Below are positions 25,270 through 33,572 of a DNA stretch of 62,601 nucleotides, in pieces (position 1 is the first letter of the stretch; every line of letters starts with the position of its first letter). The position numbers and the translations under genes are program-made. Under the pieces are notes generated by a model that was not told the origin of the DNA, made no database searches, and saw nothing but the letters and a program-made list of their open reading frames with translations. The DNA is from OLB11 sp041392835 (GTDB lineage Bacteria > Bacteroidota > Bacteroidia > Chitinophagales > Chitinophagaceae): positions 1-62,601 of the forward strand of contig JAWKLF010000017.1 in NCBI GenBank assembly GCA_041392835.1, written 5' to 3'.

Positions 25270-25312
25270 CACATGTCTCCGTAGGGCGTTTCTTGCGCCT
25301 GCCGTCTGGCGG

Positions 25313-27265
25313 TCACCACAGGCTCTTGCCGCTCATCTGCGGCGGCGCATCGATTCCGAAATAGTCAAGGATCGTGACACTCAAATCACGCAGGTCACCA
25401 TGCCGGCTTGCCTTGCGGTTGGTCAGGAATACGCCCGGGACCGTGCGACTGTCCATGCAGTGGTCGCCACTCCACTCCTCGACATTGTCTTCCAGCAGCA
25501 GGGACGGAACCTCGCCGCTGGCGGTACGCCACGATGCGCGATAGCCACGCGCGTACCCGACGATGATATCCGGCGCTGCGGCCACTTCCGCACCGTGATA
25601 CACCTCTTCGCGAAGCACGGGTTGGGTGACCACTGGGGATCCATTCTCAGGATCCTTCCATTCCGCCAGTCCCGCCGCGATCTCCCGGGCGAGCTGCAGG
25701 CGTTGCTCTGGATCGACGCTGCCATTGACCTCGCGACCTTTGACGTTGATGTACAGCGAATTCAGGCCGACCCCGAAGGCCCGCGTGTTCTTCCAGTCGA
25801 TGCCTTCCAGCCATCGATCCTGGTCTCGGCGCTTCGGGTTGATCAACTTCAGATAGCCATGCTGCTCAAGCCAGCCGTTGAGGTTGGCCCCGCGGTTGAA
25901 GGGAGCAAAGCCATGATCCGACATCACCACCAAAGCGGTGTCACCCGGCAGCTGCTGCATGGCCATGCCGACGAACTGATCGACTTCGCGATAGGTTTCG
26001 CGCATGGCGTTGGCAAGCTCAGGAGGTGTGTCCTTGGCATGCTGGGAATGCTGCACGTCTGCCTGCCTGGCAAGCATGTGGTGCCGTTGGTCGACCGTGC
26101 TCAGATAAAAGAACAGAAAGCGTGTGCCTGGATGTTCAGAAAAGCTTTCCAGCTGCTGCTGGAAGATCCTGTGCCGCTCGGCCATCACCAGCTCGGATTG
26201 TTCGATGAACTCCTGGCTGCTCAGCACATGTGCCGAAAGTGCCTTGGTGTCCTCCGGCATTTCCTGGGTATAGAACGGGCCATTCGCTTCCGCCAGCTGC
26301 GGTGCGAAATCGGTGGGATACGAAATGGTCTGCGCCGGTTCACGTGGGTCGATATTGACCGGACTGATGTACAGGCGGAACCGGGGCGACACCTCCTGCA
26401 GGTAGACCCTGATCATGCCCGCAACACCCGGCAGGCCCGGCACCATGGGAAAGCGGACCGGAATCCAGTCGCTCCATTCACCGACCTGCATCAATCGGCG
26501 TTGCCCGTCGATGCTGAACAGGGCCACCGGCTGGCTGGGATCGACCTGCACGCGGAACGGCAGCTCGCTCGGCGGTTCGCCCTCAAGGAATGCGTTGGCT
26601 GGCCCTCGAAGGATGCCGTCCACCGCGCCATCGAGCAGCGACACCCGCTCGACCACGCCACCCGATACCTCGCCCACCGCGCGGCTCAGGTCGTCGGTGT
26701 AGTAGGAAAAGGTTCCGGGAGTGCCCAGCAGGTCGGGTGTCCCCATGCCGGACAAGGCTGCCTCGCCGGCTTGCACCGGAGGATAGTTCGCCGGCACCTG
26801 GAAGATGGTTGCCGGAACCCCGTTGTGTTCCAGAACCTCCCAGAATGCCTGGCCCTTGCGCAACAGCACCGTCTCCTGCGAGGCCAGCGGCAGGCGCCAG
26901 CGCCCCACGCTGAGCGTTCCCCAGGATTCGGATTCGACCCTTGATGCCGACAGATAGGGTTTCAGCGTTGTCCTGTCCAGGGCCACGAAATCGAACAGGC
27001 CATGCCCCCCGGGATCCATCCCGGTAATGAAATTGGACCACGCCACCGGGCTTTGCGGAGGAACACTGGTTCCGAGCGGCTGCAGCCCGCCCTGCGCTGC
27101 CAGCTTCGTCATGTTCGGGACGATGCCTTCCCCCATGAACTGCTGCAGCAACGTAGGGTCGAGCCCATCGACGGCGAGGACGACCATGCGCTTCGCCGAC
27201 GGATCCGTGGCCTGGGCCGACGTGGCGACCAGCAGACAAAGAAGAGCGAGACCCAGTCTCATCAT
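25313..27265 (-). CDS. secreted alkaline-phosphatase-superfamily phosphodiesterase
   Basis: A 650-residue protein with a signal peptide (MMRLGLALLCLLVATSAQA). It belongs to the type I phosphodiesterase/nucleotide pyrophosphatase branch: VVLAVDGLDPTLLQQF carries the first metal Asp, PPQSPVAWSNFITGMDP the nucleophile (Ser, where many relatives have Thr), and VVMSDHGFAPFNRGANLNGW the DH metal pair. The end reads APPQMSGKSLW. It should act in the periplasm on a phosphodiester or phosphonate ester; the substrate is unknown. The gene starts inside the stop of the 718-residue paralogue (ATGA), and the two share the same motif series, so they arose by duplication. Confidence 0.8.
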   Translation of the reverse strand: MMRLGLALLCLLVATSAQATDPSAKRMVVLAVDGLDPTLLQQFMGEGIVPNMTKLAAQGGLQPLGTSVPPQSPVAWSNFITGMDPGGHGLFDFVALDRTTLKPYLSASRVESESWGTLSVGRWRLPLASQETVLLRKGQAFWEVLEHNGVPATIFQVPANYPPVQAGEAALSGMGTPDLLGTPGTFSYYTDDLSRAVGEVSGGVVERVSLLDGAVDGILRGPANAFLEGEPPSELPFRVQVDPSQPVALFSIDGQRRLMQVGEWSDWIPVRFPMVPGLPGVAGMIRVYLQEVSPRFRLYISPVNIDPREPAQTISYPTDFAPQLAEANGPFYTQEMPEDTKALSAHVLSSQEFIEQSELVMAERHRIFQQQLESFSEHPGTRFLFFYLSTVDQRHHMLARQADVQHSQHAKDTPPELANAMRETYREVDQFVGMAMQQLPGDTALVVMSDHGFAPFNRGANLNGWLEQHGYLKLINPKRRDQDRWLEGIDWKNTRAFGVGLNSLYINVKGREVNGSVDPEQRLQLAREIAAGLAEWKDPENGSPVVTQPVLREEVYHGAEVAAAPDIIVGYARGYRASWRTASGEVPSLLLEDNVEEWSGDHCMDSRTVPGVFLTNRKASRHGDLRDLSVTILDYFGIDAPPQMSGKSLW

Positions 27266-29418
27266 GCAGCCGCCGCTCTCGCCGCGGTCGTCGCTTCCAC
27301 GGTCAGTCGCTTTCCGGTCATATGTGCCGGAGCCTCGACGCCGAAAAGATCGAGCACGGTGGGTGCCAGGTCCTCGATGCCCGGGTCATCGGCGACAATG
27401 CGCCGATTGCTGTATAGAACTCCGGGAACCAGGCGCGGGTCCACGCAATGGTCGCCGCTCCAGCATTTCGTGTTGTCGGAGAACACTTCTTCGGTCACAC
27501 GGCCCGTTGCCGACTCCCAGGAAGCGCGATAGCCACGATCGTAGCCAACGACGAGATCCAGATTGTCGGCCTGGTATGGACCTCGGGTATGCACGACCGC
27601 GCAGTCGAATACCTGTTTGATGGCCGTCACACCGCATTCCTCATCGACCAGCCCGGAAAGGCCCTTGATGATTTCGGCCTTCAACGCGTCGGTTTCCTGG
27701 CCCGGGCGCACGATGCCATCGGCCTCGCGGCCCTTCTGGTTGATGTAAATCCCACTGAGGCCGAAGGCATAGGCCTTTGTCCGGGTCCAGTCCACGCCCT
27801 CGAACCAGTCGCCACAGGTTTCGGCGCCGTCCTTGAGAAAGAGCAGGCCATGGTCGCGTAGCCAGGCGTTGAGGTTGACGCCACGACGGAACGACTGGAA
27901 GCCATGATCGGAGATCACCATCAGATGGTCGTCCGGGCCGATGTGTTCAAGCACCTTCCCGATGGTCTGGTCGGCACGGCGATAGACGTCCAGAACGGCG
28001 TCCTTGAACCGCTCGGTGTCCTTGCCGCGGTTGGCAGGATGGTCGTGCTCGAGGTGACGGAAGAACATGTGCTGCGCGCGATCCGTGCCGTCGAATACGC
28101 AGGCCACGACGCCCTTGCGCGATTTCTCCAGCGCGTTGAGCAGCATCTTCTCGCGTTCTTCGTGGTGGTCCATGACCTGCTGGAAGAATGCCTGCTCGTC
28201 GATCACGCCTTCATTGAGCGCCCAGGTGTCCTCCGCCAGTCCGAGCGTGGCGAACTCGCCCATCATCTTGGAAAGGTAGACCGAGTAGTAGAACGGCCAG
28301 GAAATCGGCAGCTCCGGTGAGCCTGGGTCGATGTTGATGGGCGTCACGTAGAGTCCGAAATGGTCGTCCAGCTTGGTGACATAGAAGCGAGCAATGCCAT
28401 GGACCTTGAGACCGGGCGCCGCGCGCCAGACAAGGCGAATCCAGGGCGAGTATTTCCCGGCGCTCAGCTTGTAGCGACGACGGTCGATGGTCAGTACGAC
28501 GCCATCGCCCCTGGCGTTGCGCTTGACGCTGAACGGCAGGGCGAGTTCCGGATGATCCGCCTTGAGCGGGTGGCCCGGGCCCGGCAGCGATGCCTGGAGC
28601 GTATCGCCCTCGAACTTGACCAGGATGCGGAGACCGCCGGTGTCCTCGGACGAATCCTCGCCGGTGTGCACCTCATCGGGATTGGTCGTGAAGTAGGTGA
28701 AGGATCCCTGGGTGCCTCGCAGGTCAGGGACGCACATTGCCGACAACATTGCTCCGGCGAATTTCTCCGGCGGAAAGGTCAGCGGCACGCGCAGAATGTT
28801 GCAGGGCACGCCGAAGTCGCCGAGGACGTTCCAGAAGGCCCGGCTCTTGCGCATGCTGCGCAGCAGCGGCTTGCCCAGCGGGATGATCCAGTTCCCTACC
28901 CGCATGGTCCGGGTGCTGGAAGCAACCTGGGAGCTGGAAAGCCTGGGCTTGTAGGTGCGCAGGTCGCGATCGAGGAAGTCGAAGATGTTGTGCCGGGACG
29001 GATCAACGCCGGTCATGAACGACGACCAGGCCACCGGCGAAATGGAAGGATAGGTCGTGCGCAACCGTCCGAAACTGCCCTGTGCCTTGATGGCCGACAG
29101 GTTCGGCAATTCACCGGCGGCCATCCAACGCTCGGCCAGCGTCGGGTCGAGTCCGTCCAGACCAACGATGACGACGCGTTTGACCTTCGCCTTCGCCATC
29201 ACCTTGCGTTGCCGCAACCAGCGGATAGCGAACCGGAATGGCCAGAGGGCCAGCGATAGCAGGCCTGACATCAGCGCAAGAAAGATGCTCAGGAACGACC
29301 CCATGATCGCGAAACCCGCGCCGGGCCCGACATAGGCTTCAGCCGCCGTCGAGACCGTCAGCAAGGCGAGAAACAACATCCAGTACGCCGCTGGGCTTCT
29401 GCGGGACGGGTCGGGCAT
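27262..29418 (-). CDS. membrane-anchored alkaline-phosphatase-superfamily phosphodiesterase
   Basis: A 718-residue paralogue of the next gene. It begins with a hydrophobic segment (AAYWMLFLALLTVSTAAEAYVG), a glycine-rich link (GPGAGFAIMGSFLSIFLALM) and a second membrane stretch. The catalytic domain follows: VVIVGLDGLDPTLAERWMAA, TTYPSISPVAWSSFMTGVDP with Ser at the nucleophile place, and LMVISDHGFQSFRRGVNLNA. The YVGPGAGFA-type N-terminus recurs in proteins of this kind. The start is ATG 29418, which has GGAG six bases before it and overlaps the sulfotransferase stop (TGATG); a GTG at 29421 is the other option. Two active phosphodiesterases, one secreted and one anchored, suggest sequential or paired work on a surface polymer. 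Confidence 0.8.
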   Translation of the reverse strand: MPDPSRRSPAAYWMLFLALLTVSTAAEAYVGPGAGFAIMGSFLSIFLALMSGLLSLALWPFRFAIRWLRQRKVMAKAKVKRVVIVGLDGLDPTLAERWMAAGELPNLSAIKAQGSFGRLRTTYPSISPVAWSSFMTGVDPSRHNIFDFLDRDLRTYKPRLSSSQVASSTRTMRVGNWIIPLGKPLLRSMRKSRAFWNVLGDFGVPCNILRVPLTFPPEKFAGAMLSAMCVPDLRGTQGSFTYFTTNPDEVHTGEDSSEDTGGLRILVKFEGDTLQASLPGPGHPLKADHPELALPFSVKRNARGDGVVLTIDRRRYKLSAGKYSPWIRLVWRAAPGLKVHGIARFYVTKLDDHFGLYVTPINIDPGSPELPISWPFYYSVYLSKMMGEFATLGLAEDTWALNEGVIDEQAFFQQVMDHHEEREKMLLNALEKSRKGVVACVFDGTDRAQHMFFRHLEHDHPANRGKDTERFKDAVLDVYRRADQTIGKVLEHIGPDDHLMVISDHGFQSFRRGVNLNAWLRDHGLLFLKDGAETCGDWFEGVDWTRTKAYAFGLSGIYINQKGREADGIVRPGQETDALKAEIIKGLSGLVDEECGVTAIKQVFDCAVVHTRGPYQADNLDLVVGYDRGYRASWESATGRVTEEVFSDNTKCWSGDHCVDPRLVPGVLYSNRRIVADDPGIEDLAPTVLDLFGVEAPAHMTGKRLTVEATTAARAAAA

Positions 29419-30128
29419 CACGGACTCCGGTTTGAACTGCGATTGCGATAAAGGGTCGGATCGACCGAGGCCGCCATGGCCGCCTCATCCAGTTTCCCAC
29501 CCAGAAAACGATTGATCCGTGCCGCAGTGGCTTTCGGATCGTCGATGGCGCCCGAATAGTGGACCTCCAGCGCGCGCATGTCGCGCCGACCGCGCAGGAG
29601 CGCCCTGGCATTCACCAGATGGCGGCGATACAGGTCACGCGTCTGGTCGTCATCCAGCGTGTTGTCCTCGCCGGATCGTCGCAACATGGTGTCTTGCGAG
29701 TCGATAACCTCGGTCAGGTCACGGCGAGCCAATATCACCTGGTATCGATGTCCGGGCGGCAGGTACTTCAGCAGGTGCGAAATGACCTTGAGCCCCTTGC
29801 CTCGCCCTGCCCTAAGCCAGGACTTGTCGGGATCAGTCGCCAGCCCCTTCACTCTTTCCAGCTCGAAATACCCTTTGGGGTTGTCGACATCGGCCGTGCG
29901 TGCGGCATCTGTCAGCAATTCCAGTCCGCCGGCCTGAAGCATGCTCATCAGCATCGAGGTTCCGGACCGGGGCAACCCGGAAACAATCACGATGGGATCA
30001 CCGTGGCGCCAGCGCGTGACGAAGCCGGCTAGCATCCGCCGCGCACTCCAATCAAACGCGGAGGCGTCGGGGACACCCGAATGGGGCCAGGCAATCCAGC
30101 GGCGTGAAAGGTCGGGACAGACAAGCAC
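29418..30128 (-). CDS. sulfotransferase-family protein
   Basis: A protein of about 236 residues with the 5'-phosphosulfate-binding loop VSGLPRSGTSMLMSMLQAGG near residue 48, and the 3'-phosphate region ILARRDLTEVIDSQ further on. It should move sulfate from PAPS to a hydroxyl or amino group in the cytoplasm. Short members of this family are sometimes inactive or act on peptides and lipids. The GTG start at 30128 lies two bases before the preceding stop on the same strand. It is the only cytoplasmic enzyme in an operon of secreted and membrane proteins, so it may modify a precursor before export. Confidence 0.75.
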   Translation of the reverse strand: MLVCPDLSRRWIAWPHSGVPDASAFDWSARRMLAGFVTRWRHGDPIVIVSGLPRSGTSMLMSMLQAGGLELLTDAARTADVDNPKGYFELERVKGLATDPDKSWLRAGRGKGLKVISHLLKYLPPGHRYQVILARRDLTEVIDSQDTMLRRSGEDNTLDDDQTRDLYRRHLVNARALLRGRRDMRALEVHYSGAIDDPKATAARINRFLGGKLDEAAMAASVDPTLYRNRSSNRSP

Positions 30129-30129
30129 T

Positions 30130-31764
30130 TCATGGGGCGACAGCTTCCGCGTTTGCAGCGGGGAACGTCATGTGGATCTGTCCCCAATGCTGCTCGCGTA
30201 CTTTCGCCTCGAGCTCATGGATCCGGACTTTGCGCAGCTGTTGCCGCACTTGAGGCAAGGCCTCGTCGTAACTCATTTCCCGTTTCGGTCGCCGCCCGCG
30301 AAGTTCGAGTATCCACAGCCCCGATTGCAGCCGCAAAAGGCCGCTTCGTTGCCCTGGCTGCAACCCACGAACAGCCTGACTCGCAGCCGGTCCCCACTGC
30401 GAAACCGCACGAGTGGAGATGAACCCCAGTTCGCCTCCACTCGCCGCGCTGGGGTGCTTGGAATAGCGCTTGGCCGCCTCATCGAAAGCGAGTTCACCCC
30501 TACTGACTTGGCGCTCGACCGCCTCGGCTTCGGCGACGCGCGCCCGATCTTCCTTCGCCGCCGTCTTGGAAGACATTTCGCCAAAGTAGATGACTGCCAA
30601 GTCCACTTCGGCAGGATGCGTGTAACGTCCCTTGCTCTGCGCCCAGGCCTCACGCAACTCCGCCTCACCAGGCTCGACAAGTTGTTCATCGATACGGCGC
30701 GACAGCTCATTCCTGGCCAAGGCCTGCACCGGCAACCAGCGAAGCTTCAACGCCAGCCCAGGATCCTGGTCAAGCTGCAGCCGGACCGCTTCCCTCGCCA
30801 ACAGAACGGAGACCGCCCAGTCATGCAGCATGGACGCCAGGCGGTTGTCGTTTACGTCGGCAAGCGCCTTGCCGTGCATCGTCTGTTGCACCAGTGCAGC
30901 AAGATCTGCGGCCTCCAGCTGATAGTCCTGCATCTCGATCACCTGCCCGGATGACCTCGGTTTGATCTTGGGATCAGCGGCCTGCCACAGTCTGTCCTGA
31001 AGTGCTTTCCAACCCTCTTCGCTGCGAATCCGCCACAGGTTGTTGCGGAGCTTGGTGCGCACCTCCTCGGCCGAGGGGGTCACCGCTTCCTTCACGTCCT
31101 CACAACGGAACAACATCAGCGCATCTCGGGCTTCGACAATCTCGCTGATCTCACCGACCTTGAGTGTACGCACTGCCTTGGCCACGGCTGGTGGCAGTTT
31201 CTCCGGGTCGACGTAACCCAGCTGGCCGCCCCGGAATCGGGTTTGCGATTCCGATTCGGTCGCTGCCAGCTCGGCGAAGTCGGCACCGGCGAGCAGCTGC
31301 GTCCGCACGTCCTTCATTCGCTGACGGGCTTTCTGCGACGCTTCCGGGTCGGCGTCCAGGTGCTGATAGATATTCAGCAGTTTCAGCTTTCGCGGTCGCT
31401 TGAATGCGTCGGGCTGCTCGCGGCGCAAGGCTTCCAGCTCGTCGTCGCTGATCTTGACGCTTTCCTTCAGGTGTTTCTGAAGGGCTGCGGACAGCAGCTT
31501 GTTGCGTTCAAGCTGCATTCGAAGACGTACTGACGGATCGGTCTCGACACCGCGCTTTCTGGCGATGTCGGCAAACGACTCCACGAAGACGAACTCCTTC
31601 AGAGAGTCACTACTGTCTTTGAGGTTGTTCAATTGCAACCAGTCGTCGTATTCGGCGCGTGTCGCAGTACCTCCATCCCAGCTGGCGACCACTTCACGGG
31701 TGTCGGTCGGCTCGGTCGGTGTCGCCACGAGCAATGCTGCCAGCGTCAGTCCCCACAGGGTCAT
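30130..31764 (-). CDS. PpiC-type (parvulin) peptidyl-prolyl isomerase, periplasmic
   Basis: A 544-residue protein with a weak signal peptide (MTLWGLTLAALLVATPTEP). A SurA-like N-terminal helical part (YDDWLQLNNLKDSSDSLKEF) precedes two parvulin domains: the first at about residues 130-225 (RKLKLLNIYQHLDADPEASQ, RFRGGQLGYVDPEKLPPAVA), the second at about 380-480 (YTHPAEVDLAVIYFG, SAASGGELGFISTRAVSQWG). GGxLGxV/I-type motifs mark both. It should act as a folding helper for exported proteins. It is translationally coupled to the upstream CRTAC1-like gene (ATGA at 31761-31764). Confidence 0.82.
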   Translation of the reverse strand: MTLWGLTLAALLVATPTEPTDTREVVASWDGGTATRAEYDDWLQLNNLKDSSDSLKEFVFVESFADIARKRGVETDPSVRLRMQLERNKLLSAALQKHLKESVKISDDELEALRREQPDAFKRPRKLKLLNIYQHLDADPEASQKARQRMKDVRTQLLAGADFAELAATESESQTRFRGGQLGYVDPEKLPPAVAKAVRTLKVGEISEIVEARDALMLFRCEDVKEAVTPSAEEVRTKLRNNLWRIRSEEGWKALQDRLWQAADPKIKPRSSGQVIEMQDYQLEAADLAALVQQTMHGKALADVNDNRLASMLHDWAVSVLLAREAVRLQLDQDPGLALKLRWLPVQALARNELSRRIDEQLVEPGEAELREAWAQSKGRYTHPAEVDLAVIYFGEMSSKTAAKEDRARVAEAEAVERQVSRGELAFDEAAKRYSKHPSAASGGELGFISTRAVSQWGPAASQAVRGLQPGQRSGLLRLQSGLWILELRGRRPKREMSYDEALPQVRQQLRKVRIHELEAKVREQHWGQIHMTFPAANAEAVAP

Positions 31765-33572
31765 GGCGATGCCTCAATTGATCGACCCGTCCCTTGGGTC
31801 AGCGTGTGGTATTGGTCTACGGCGAGATCACGCCATTCCTCTTCGGCACCTCCTGGCCAGATAACGCGTACGGCAGTGACGGCATTGCGAGTACCCAGAC
31901 CGACCAGAACCCTGGGGTCGGAGGCCGCAAGATAGCTGCCATCGGTTGCGACGCGTCGCGTCAGCGTCGTGGTCGCATCAACCACCACCGACACCTTCGC
32001 CCCGAGTGCGTCGCGTGGTGCATCGGCAAGGACGGCGCGCACGCCGATCCAGTGCGCTCCTGACGCTGCCTGGTTGCGCAGCAGTCGGGCAGGGCCGCTG
32101 TTGTTGGTGAGCAGCACGTCGGCGTAGCCGTCGTTGTCGATATCCCCTACCGCCAGGCTGCGACTGACTTCCATCTTGGCCAGCACCCCCAGCTCGCCGC
32201 GCTCGACCTCAATGAACCGGCCGTTGCGGTTGCGAAACAGCAGGTTTGCTTGCTTGAGGGGGAATGGGTCGTTGGCACGCGCCTGTGCTTCGATGGACCT
32301 GACCTCGCCGTTCGCCACCATCACGTCCAGCCAGCCATCGTTGTCGAAGTCGATCATGGCAACCCCGAATCCTGTCATCGACATGCTTGGCGAAGCCAGG
32401 CCGCTGGCCGTCGAACGGTCGTCGAAATAGCCTTCCCCCTCATTGATGTACATGGTGTTGTGATCGCCGTTGAGGTGGGTCATGAACAGGTCATCGTCTG
32501 CATCATTGTCGAAATCGCCGGCGACGACGCCCATCGAAGCCTGCGACTGTCCCATTCCGGAAACCGCGACACCTCGCTCCAGCGCAACGTTCTCGAACTT
32601 CGTGGCGGCGCCATCCGAACCGGCCGCATGGCCCAGATTTCGCCACAGAAAGTTCTGCCGCATGTCATTGGTGACGTAAAAGTCGATCCGACCGTCAGAA
32701 TCCAGGTCGGCCGCAACCACGCCCAGTCCGCTCGATTTGCCGTCCAACAGGCCTGCCGGCCCGGTAATGTCGACGAACGTCCCATCCCCGCGATTGCGGA
32801 ACAGACGATCACCCTCGCCACGATAGGAAAGCGGGCCACAGAAATCCGGTCGGCCGGCGGGCGAACGGCAGGGTTGGTGGTTCTTTAACCGAAAGTCGAC
32901 GTAATTGACCACGAACAGGTCGAGCCAGCCGTCCGCATCGATGTCAGCAAAGCTCGCGCTGGTAGACCAGCGTGAATCGTCCACGCCGGCCTGTTCGGTC
33001 ACATCGACGAAGCGGATGACACCATCCTTGCTGACATTGCGCCACAGCTGGTTGGAACCGAAGTTCGTCAGGTACAGGTCGATGCGGCCGTCGTTGTCGA
33101 TGTCTGCAGCGGCGACACCCATGCCATAGCCATCGGCCTTCAGCCCGCTGGACTCCGTTACGTCAGTGAAATGCAGCGTGCGCTGACCATCCTGAGCAAT
33201 GCTCAGGTCATTGCGATACAGCCGACCGCCGGAGTGCTTCGGCGGTGCGAAGATGGGTTGTACCGACTTCGCGTCAACGCCAGGGGGTTCGAGAAGCCGC
33301 CCCTGCGAAAGAAAGATGTCCAGGTCGCCATCACCATCGACATCGAACAAGGCCGCACCGGCGCCTACCGGCTCGATGAAGTAATGCTGGCCGCTCATGC
33401 CGTTCCAGTGCTCGAAATCCAGCCCGCTGGCAGGAGCCACGTCGACGAAGATTGGCGTCCTTGCAACGGCGCCATCGTCAGCGGCGAGGGTCGGGCAGGG
33501 ACTTGCCAGCAAGGTGATGATTGCCGCCAGGGGCGCCGCGCGCCGCAGGCTGGCTATGCAGTCGTACGTCAA
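31761..33572 (-). CDS. ASPIC/UnbV (CRTAC1-like) exported protein with FG-GAP repeats
   Basis: A 603-residue exported protein; the N-terminus LRRAAPLAAIITLLASPCPT is a signal peptide. FG-GAP/VCBS loops run through it: VDGDGDLDIFLSQG, IDNDGRIDLYLTNFG, IDADGWLDLFVVNYVD, LDSDGRIDFYVTND, FDNDADDDLFMTHLNGD, FDNDGWLDVMVANGE and IDNDGYADVLLTNNSG. A C-terminal ASPIC/UnbV domain follows (DALGAKVSVVVDATTTLTRR, DPRVLVGLGTRNAVTAVRV, WPGGAEEEWRDLA). It is the third protein of this family in 18 kb. The start is TTG 33572, overlapping the stop of the TPR lipoprotein by TTGA. Confidence 0.85.
   Translation of the reverse strand: MTYDCIASLRRAAPLAAIITLLASPCPTLAADDGAVARTPIFVDVAPASGLDFEHWNGMSGQHYFIEPVGAGAALFDVDGDGDLDIFLSQGRLLEPPGVDAKSVQPIFAPPKHSGGRLYRNDLSIAQDGQRTLHFTDVTESSGLKADGYGMGVAAADIDNDGRIDLYLTNFGSNQLWRNVSKDGVIRFVDVTEQAGVDDSRWSTSASFADIDADGWLDLFVVNYVDFRLKNHQPCRSPAGRPDFCGPLSYRGEGDRLFRNRGDGTFVDITGPAGLLDGKSSGLGVVAADLDSDGRIDFYVTNDMRQNFLWRNLGHAAGSDGAATKFENVALERGVAVSGMGQSQASMGVVAGDFDNDADDDLFMTHLNGDHNTMYINEGEGYFDDRSTASGLASPSMSMTGFGVAMIDFDNDGWLDVMVANGEVRSIEAQARANDPFPLKQANLLFRNRNGRFIEVERGELGVLAKMEVSRSLAVGDIDNDGYADVLLTNNSGPARLLRNQAASGAHWIGVRAVLADAPRDALGAKVSVVVDATTTLTRRVATDGSYLAASDPRVLVGLGTRNAVTAVRVIWPGGAEEEWRDLAVDQYHTLTQGTGRSIEASP

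Noticed and set aside
25214..26944. 576-codon open frame on the plus strand
   Set aside because: It lies opposite the phosphodiesterase gene, has no family motifs, and is explained by the GC-rich codon pattern of the true gene.
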